A DNA stretch of 5,579 bases. Source: AM-2324 sp042091035. Lineage in GTDB: Bacteria; Bacteroidota; Bacteroidia; Chitinophagales; Saprospiraceae. The position numbers and the translations under genes were made by a program. The stretch spans positions 1 through 5,579 of the forward strand of contig JBELIG010000213.1 of assembly GCA_042091035.1 (NCBI GenBank), written 5' to 3'. The notes under the pieces are model-generated. The model ran no database searches and was not told the DNA's origin. It saw only the letters and a list, made by a program, of their open reading frames with translations. Shown one piece after another: positions 5,509 through 5,579 of the stretch. Positions within the stretch are counted from its first letter, which is position 1, and every line of letters begins with the position of its first letter.

Positions 5509-5579
5509 TTTTTTGAGTGGGTGCTACCCTCCACTACAAGAGGATAAAGTTGAGGAAACAAGTACGCACTTTTTCTGCG

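Overview
The window looks like AT-rich chromosomal DNA from a member of the Bacteroidota. The best evidence is the first gene, a large secreted protein. It ends in the type B C-terminal sorting domain of the type IX secretion system (T9SS), also called the gliding-motility-associated C-terminal domain, which is confined to that phylum. Its architecture (FG-GAP propeller, HYR-like modules, sorting domain) is common in Saprospiria, Cytophagia and Flavobacteriia. I cannot name a genus.

Layout. Positions 1-357 hold no convincing gene, only a small hairpin (93-113) and possibly the last 16 codons of an upstream gene ending at 51. A plus-strand gene (394-2694) encodes the T9SS cargo protein, followed by a strong intrinsic terminator (2746-2793). 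The rest runs on the minus strand and holds four genes with no obvious enzymatic function. These are a 353-residue protein with a run of ten Glu-Asp-X triplets (2830-3891), a 127-residue charged protein with a six-aspartate run (4034-4417), a 64-residue protein resembling the small beta-flower proteins (4648-4842, with its own terminator at 4621-4642), and a 153-residue protein with two predicted membrane segments (4994-5455).

The minus-strand genes are separated by gaps of 142 to 230 bases, so they look like separately expressed units rather than a tight operon. The least expected structure is a 33-base element that matches at 30 positions in two places, 4863-4895 and 5476-5508. In both it lies on the minus strand exactly 20 bases before a start codon, if the last gene starts at 5455. 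The two downstream genes are unrelated, so the element is either a shared leader or regulatory site, or the scar of a duplication or insertion that kept only the leader.

How the genes work together is not evident. The plus-strand gene encodes a cell-surface or secreted protein. The four minus-strand genes resemble the lineage-restricted accessory genes common in large Bacteroidota genomes. I see no phage, transposon, CRISPR, tRNA or rRNA signature, and I do not claim a recognisable new system.
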